A DNA stretch of 64,000 nt from Pseudarthrobacter psychrotolerans (GTDB lineage: Bacteria; Actinomycetota; Actinomycetes; Actinomycetales; Micrococcaceae). The DNA lies in assembly GCF_009911795.1 (NCBI RefSeq), contig NZ_CP047898.1, forward strand, positions 1,922,001 to 1,986,000, in the 5' to 3' direction. The notes beneath the pieces are model-generated. The model saw only the letters and a list, made by a program, of their open reading frames with translations. It was not told the origin of the DNA and made no database searches. A program made the translations under genes and the position numbers. Below, in pieces: positions 60,016 through 64,000 of the stretch (positions within the stretch are counted from its first letter, which is position 1; every line of letters starts with the position of its first letter).

Positions 60016-60056
60016 TGTGGCCCGCTTCCTGACGGAGGCGGGCCACACTTTTTATT
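60016..60056 (+). terminator. Intrinsic terminator of mscL
   Basis: TGTGGCCCGC pairs perfectly with GCGGGCCACA around a 12-base loop, followed by CTTTTTATTT. It starts 16 bases after the stop codon. Confidence 0.93.
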
Positions 60057-60089
60057 TCAACGAGGGTGGGGCTCGTGAACTCGGAATGG

Positions 60090-62009
60090 CTACCGGTCAA
60101 TTTTCCAGACTGTAATAGCGGCCGTGCCAACCCCATTGTCGTAGACACTCTCAGCAACTTTGGAACCCGATACTTGATCCTGCCAGTTTGCCTCGCAGCC
60201 ACTATCGATCATCACGTAATCGACTCCTGCTCGCTCAGCGAGCCGCTGATCCAATGATCCGCTATCCCGCTCTTCGAGTAGGGCCCTGAACGTCGGTTCG
60301 TTGGTCGGCCAGGCCAACCCCAGGTTGTAGTACGCCGTTGGCACGCCACTCAATGTTTTTAGCCGGAACGGGTCAATACACGGATCTGATAGGACAAGGC
60401 CAGCGCCGCTGTCCGGCATAGACTCGACGGTCTTCGAAATTGCGAGAGCCTGGGCGTCGTCGAAAGTCGCCGTCCCTTGGTTGTGTACGAAGATTGCGAA
60501 CCCAACATAGTCCAGGAGACTACAAGCCAGGACAGCCCACAACAAATGTCCGCCCATCTTCTCCAGCAACCGCGGCCTCGTCATATGATAAGGCTGGCAT
60601 CCTTTCATCGTGTCGCTCCCATCCCCTATTGACACCTCGGGTTGGCGTGCCGGAACAGGCGCCTCTGCGGGTGGCTGCGACCTTGCACCATTGGCGACAC
60701 TTAGGAGAACTTGGGCCAGCACGGGAAACGATAGCGCCGTCGCCAAGATGAAACTGTCAAGCCAAAACCTGTATGGCTCCTGGTTTGCGCCCCACAGGTC
60801 ATTTGTGGCGATAACGGGCCAGGCGACGGCTATTCCGATTGACAGCGACTGCCAAGCCTTGTTCTTGTGTTTGATCCCGGCCCAGAATATCGCCCCTAAG
60901 AATAACGCCGGCACGGCAGCCCCAACTATGCCCAACGGAAACGGGACCCCTAAATTCTCCGAAGAAAGCGCCCGATATTCGAGGAAGTCGTCATGCTGAG
61001 CTATGCCTGAAAGCGTGGCCAGGATTGTTGGTGCGGCAGCGACCGACATCCCCACTGCCGAAGTCCATACAACGCCGGGATATGGCTTCAGAAGAAGGAA
61101 GACCCCAGGAACGGCTCCAGCCAATCCGGTAACAAGAGCGGCCAGTGGACCGACCGCCCCTGAGATGGACGTTCCTCCAAGGAGAACTGCAACTAGCAAT
61201 GCCCCGCTGATGAGGGCGTGCTTACGGTTGCCGAACGTGGTCAGACCGAATGCCGCTGCGGTATAGGCCAAGAAGTAGACTGCCGTGAGGAACGAATAAG
61301 TTTGAACATTCGCGAGCATTCCAACTGCAACACAGGCTCCAACCACGATGGCAGCCTTGGGATATTGCCGTTCGCTTCGGCCGACACCCCGTCGCGGAAA
61401 AGTCACCCCGATGATTAAGCACGCCGCCATGATGGCTATGGCCATTCCTGCAGCTTCACCGTTCAAGGTGAACATCGTTCCGAATGGTCCCCACAGCACT
61501 CCGTGATTGTCCAGCGGATGAAACCAACTACCGCTGATCGGCGCCGCGAGCACACCAACCAGACTGGGGACGAAGCCGAAAATCCCCAACAGGGCCCGAT
61601 TCGTCAGCCGGATAAGAAGCCAGCTAATGGTCAAAGCCATGGCCAGTTGGAATACGATACCGACGACCTGCCACGTTGCAATTATGTCTGCGTTGAGGAC
61701 TCTGGCAATGAGTCCAAGAGCCACGTAATAGAGGCGCGGGTAATGACTGGTCCCTGTCTCCGTGAAGGGTTCCACATTGTTCAGGTTCCCGTTACTAACA
61801 TTGACCGCAATTGCTAGGTAGGAATACTGGTCATGGTCGAAATAGTTCCGGAAGTTGGTCCAACCGAAGTCCCTACTGGTGGCCAATGGAAGGACATGGA
61901 AACACCAGTAGCCAACAGCTGATGCAACCATTGACGCAAATGAGCCTACGATGAACTGAGTCTTCCGTGTATCTCGCAACTTCTGTGTATCGGGCCCCCG
62001 CGATAGCAA
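60090..62009 (-). CDS. Polytopic membrane protein, GT-C glycosyltransferase-like
   Basis: 639 residues, family not certain. First helix about residues 20-38, then YFDHDQYSYLAIAVNVSNGNL with an acidic pair (DHD), as in GT-C transferases, then about ten further helices, and a C-terminal soluble domain (from about 510) with GAGLVLSDPCIDPFRL and DYVMIDSGCEANW. The best start is TTG at 62009: AGGGGGAG lies 7 bases upstream, 16 bases after the glmM stop. A start at the ATG 61931 is possible. The region looks less GC-rich than its surroundings. Probably cell-surface glycan synthesis; inference only. Confidence 0.72.
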   Translation of the reverse strand: MLSRGPDTQKLRDTRKTQFIVGSFASMVASAVGYWCFHVLPLATSRDFGWTNFRNYFDHDQYSYLAIAVNVSNGNLNNVEPFTETGTSHYPRLYYVALGLIARVLNADIIATWQVVGIVFQLAMALTISWLLIRLTNRALLGIFGFVPSLVGVLAAPISGSWFHPLDNHGVLWGPFGTMFTLNGEAAGMAIAIMAACLIIGVTFPRRGVGRSERQYPKAAIVVGACVAVGMLANVQTYSFLTAVYFLAYTAAAFGLTTFGNRKHALISGALLVAVLLGGTSISGAVGPLAALVTGLAGAVPGVFLLLKPYPGVVWTSAVGMSVAAAPTILATLSGIAQHDDFLEYRALSSENLGVPFPLGIVGAAVPALFLGAIFWAGIKHKNKAWQSLSIGIAVAWPVIATNDLWGANQEPYRFWLDSFILATALSFPVLAQVLLSVANGARSQPPAEAPVPARQPEVSIGDGSDTMKGCQPYHMTRPRLLEKMGGHLLWAVLACSLLDYVGFAIFVHNQGTATFDDAQALAISKTVESMPDSGAGLVLSDPCIDPFRLKTLSGVPTAYYNLGLAWPTNEPTFRALLEERDSGSLDQRLAERAGVDYVMIDSGCEANWQDQVSGSKVAESVYDNGVGTAAITVWKIDR

Positions 62010-62025
62010 CTGGATTCTCCCCCTG

Positions 62026-63387
62026 TTAGGTTTCGGGCGACGCGTCGGACAAACGTTCCTCCACCACAGCGGCAAGTTGCTTGCAGACGCGTTCGGCGGT
62101 GGGCATGTCGGCTGCCTCCACCATGACACGGACCAGTGCTTCCGTTCCTGATGGCCGAAGGAGCACTCGGCCTGTCTCGCCGAGCTCCGCGGACGCTTGA
62201 GCCACAGCAGCCAGCACACCTTCATCGGTGCCGGCTCGGGACTTGTCCACGTTCTTGACGTTGATCATGAGCTGCGGAAGCTTGGTCATGACAGTGGCAA
62301 GCTCCTTCAACGATCGACCAGTGAGAGCCACCTGGGCTGCCAGTTGCAGGCCGGTGAGAAGGCCGTCGCCCGTGGTGGCATGGTCGGCAAAGATCACGTG
62401 ACCGGACTGTTCACCGCCTAGGTTGAAGCCGCCGTCCCGCATTTCCTCAAGAACGTACCGGTCCCCCACGGCGGTCTCACGGACGGTGATGCCAGCCGCT
62501 CGGAGGGCGATCTTCAGGCCAAGGTTGCTCATGACGGTGGCCACCAGGGTGTTGTCGGTCAGCTTGCCAGATGCCTTCAGCGCCATGGCGAGGATCGCCA
62601 TGATCTGGTCGCCGTCCACTTCAGCGCCTTCGTGGTCGATGGCAAGGCACCGGTCGGCGTCGCCATCATGGGCGATACCCAAGTCTGCACCGTGTTCCAC
62701 CACTGCACGCTGGAGGGCCCCGAGGTGGGTTGAGCCAACCCCGTCGTTGATATTCAGACCGTCGGGCTCAGCGCCTATGACCACGATCTCCGCGCCGGCG
62801 TCCTTGAAGACCTGGGGTGAGCAGCCGCTGGCAGCCCCGTGGGCGCAGTCCAGCACTACCTTCAGCCCGTCAAGGCGGTGCGGGAGCGTCTGCAGGAGGT
62901 GGACGATGTAGCGGTCCTCGGCGTCGGAGAAGCGCTGGATCCTGCCCACGTCACTGCCGACGGGCCGCACCGGCTCCTTGCTCATCTGTTCTTCGATGGC
63001 ATTCTCGACGTTGTCGGGGAGCTTCTGGCCGCCGCGGGCGAAGAACTTGATCCCGTTGTCCGGAGCAGGGTTGTGGGATGCCGAGATCATCACGCCGAAG
63101 TCGGCATCGAGGTCAGCGACGAGGTATGCCGCGGCGGGCGTCGGGAGTACACCGGCGTCGTAGACGTCAATACCGGAGCTGGAGAGCCCTGCCTCAACGG
63201 CGGCGGCGATGAATTCCCCGCTGGCGCGGGGGTCGCGCGCCACCACGGCGCGAGGCCGGGTGCCGTTTGTATTGCGGTCATGACCGAGCACGACGGCGGC
63301 CGCCTGGGCCAGACTCATCGCAAGCTCGGCAGTCAACAGGCCGTTAGCCAGGCCTCGGACACCATCTGTTCCAAATAATCTAGACAT
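62026..63387 (-). CDS. glmM: Phosphoglucosamine mutase
   Basis: Converts glucosamine 6-phosphate to 1-phosphate for UDP-GlcNAc. 453 residues. [15 protein letters not shown] start, the phosphoserine loop [15 protein letters not shown], metal loop AHDGDADRC, sugar loop [10 protein letters not shown], and [12 protein letters not shown] near the end. TAGACT lies 7 bases before the ATG. Upstream open frame to 63714 has no homology. Confidence 0.97.
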   Translation of the reverse strand: MSRLFGTDGVRGLANGLLTAELAMSLAQAAAVVLGHDRNTNGTRPRAVVARDPRASGEFIAAAVEAGLSSSGIDVYDAGVLPTPAAAYLVADLDADFGVMISASHNPAPDNGIKFFARGGQKLPDNVENAIEEQMSKEPVRPVGSDVGRIQRFSDAEDRYIVHLLQTLPHRLDGLKVVLDCAHGAASGCSPQVFKDAGAEIVVIGAEPDGLNINDGVGSTHLGALQRAVVEHGADLGIAHDGDADRCLAIDHEGAEVDGDQIMAILAMALKASGKLTDNTLVATVMSNLGLKIALRAAGITVRETAVGDRYVLEEMRDGGFNLGGEQSGHVIFADHATTGDGLLTGLQLAAQVALTGRSLKELATVMTKLPQLMINVKNVDKSRAGTDEGVLAAVAQASAELGETGRVLLRPSGTEALVRVMVEAADMPTAERVCKQLAAVVEERLSDASPET

Positions 63388-64000
63388 CGGGTCAAGTCTA
63401 GAGGATGGGCCGAAGGCAACAGTTTGCTGACCCTTGCGAACCAACCATGATCGGAGTGGCGTCTGGTCATGGCAGTGCATTGCATGTCCTGCAGGGCATT
63501 CAGTCCTTCGGCATCCAGGTGTCTGCACTGGCCCGGGCCCATCTGGGGCTGTATGGAAGGCACCTGTCCGGTCGTGACTTTCTGCGAACTGTGAACTGGC
63601 AGGACGGCCGACCAAGTTCATCCGCCGTGCAGCCTCTTGGGGGCCGTGGAGGCCATGCAATTGGACGACATGACAGTCCTTACCTTGGCGGGCGGACTCG
63701 GCACTGACGCCCAATCCACGTTCTCAGCTCTGATCATCAAAATGGCAGCACCGGCAGCGCGAAATCCCATTGCCGAGCCTGAGCGTTCCCCCTACTGCGT
63801 CGATCTCTGAGCTAGGTGCCCCAAGACTTCCTTTCGCGCTGTCCCCGCAGATCGCACCTTACGTGCAAGACCCGGCAGGATCGAACCAATTAGCATATTT
63901 TTTGTGGTCATTTAGTCCCGACTCTGCAATCATTGGCATCATGGGGGATACATTTGTTCGTTCGGAAGGTACTCACGACAGCTCTACGATTGGCGGGCTG
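63388..64000. other. 613-base stretch without a supportable gene
   Basis: It contains the glmM promoter and otherwise short open frames that match nothing I know (for example plus 63405-63707). The last 120 bases are AT-rich, with a run of T at 63898-63903. An ATG at 63941 stays open to the window end (20 codons, MGDTFVRSEGTHDSS...), without an SD; it may be the start of a gene to the right. rpsI, the usual neighbour of glmM in related bacteria, is absent here. Confidence 0.5.
63395..63400 (-). promoter_or_regulatory. -10 box of glmM, leaderless
   Basis: TAGACT, then TGACCCG (7 bases), then ATG at 63387. No SD. Confidence 0.5.

Noticed and set aside
63405..63707. Plus-strand open frame of 100 codons in the gap right of glmM
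   Set aside because: No similarity to a known family, no SD, odd composition; not enough to call a gene.
62026..63714. N-terminally extended GlmM starting at 63714
   Set aside because: The extra 109 residues do not resemble any GlmM; family homology starts exactly at the ATG 63387.
63671..63810. Short plus-strand frame with [12 protein letters not shown], like a sugar nucleotidyltransferase N-terminus
   Set aside because: The likeness ends after 12 residues (the expected RL/RM is absent) and the frame stops after about 46 codons; taken as chance.
63860..63890. tRNA T-arm-like sequence on the minus strand
   Set aside because: GGTTCGATCC is present but no 5-base stem around it and no acceptor or anticodon arms.

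Overview
The window is a 64-kb piece of a high-GC actinobacterial chromosome, most probably from the Arthrobacter/Pseudarthrobacter branch of the Micrococcaceae. The reasons are the gene content and order: mycothiol and inositol genes, TreY/TreZ/GlgX, a GroES-GroEL1 operon with CIRCE sites, guaB and guaB3 together, the alr-tsaE-tsaB-rimI-tsaD string, an ATP-dependent DNA ligase, and frequent GTG starts. The genus is inferred from memory of gene orders, not from a database search.

Layout. 1-3314: 5' part of a very large helicase-like ATPase that runs off the left edge. 3.5-13.6 kb: purine and core metabolism (guaA, DUF3817, SURF1, PTS EIIA, glpD, guaB3, an ABC exporter, guaB). 13.8-19.3 kb: OafA-type acyltransferase, DUF389 membrane protein, ATP-dependent ligase, RibD/DHFR-like reductase. 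19.4-21.7 kb: groES-groEL with two CIRCE operators and a tandem repeat directly after groEL. 21.7-27.3 kb: small membrane protein, THUMP-like methyltransferase, shikimate-dehydrogenase-like protein, GH3 lipoprotein, YbdK-type ligase. 27.4-31.6 kb: tsaD-rimI-tsaB-tsaE-alr as one overlapping operon. 31.6-41.3 kb: PfkB kinase and GH4 glycosidase (divergent), GNAT, mshA, fhs, a DUF559-like nuclease, ino1, aldo/keto reductase. 41.3-50.6 kb: a 915-residue membrane hydrolase-like protein, then treZ-treY-glgX. 50.6-59.9 kb: nnr, acpS, a hipBA module, glmS, an AAA ATPase, coaA, an M15 peptidase, mscL. 60-64 kb: a polytopic membrane protein behind glmM and a 613-base stretch with no gene I can support.

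How the genes work together. Cell-wall precursor supply is spread over glmS, glmM and alr. Thiol and inositol metabolism links ino1 (inositol phosphate) to mshA (first mycothiol step). GlgX, TreY and TreZ convert glycogen to trehalose. tsaB, tsaD, tsaE make the t6A37 tRNA modification. Accessory genes (hipBA, AAA ATPase, large membrane protein, DUF559 protein, GT-C-like protein) sit as single insertions between housekeeping genes.

Two window-wide patterns stand out. First, many genes have a TANNNT-like -10 box placed 6-7 bases before ATG/GTG and no Shine-Dalgarno, which points to leaderless mRNAs. Second, four conserved genes (acyltransferase, groEL, pfkB, fhs) are broken by the loss of one base in a G/C homopolymer, which is more likely sequencing error than biology. 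A family of three 59-60-base palindromes and a 58-base tandem repeat are the main unexplained non-coding elements. No rRNA, tRNA, CRISPR array, integrase or transposase was found.
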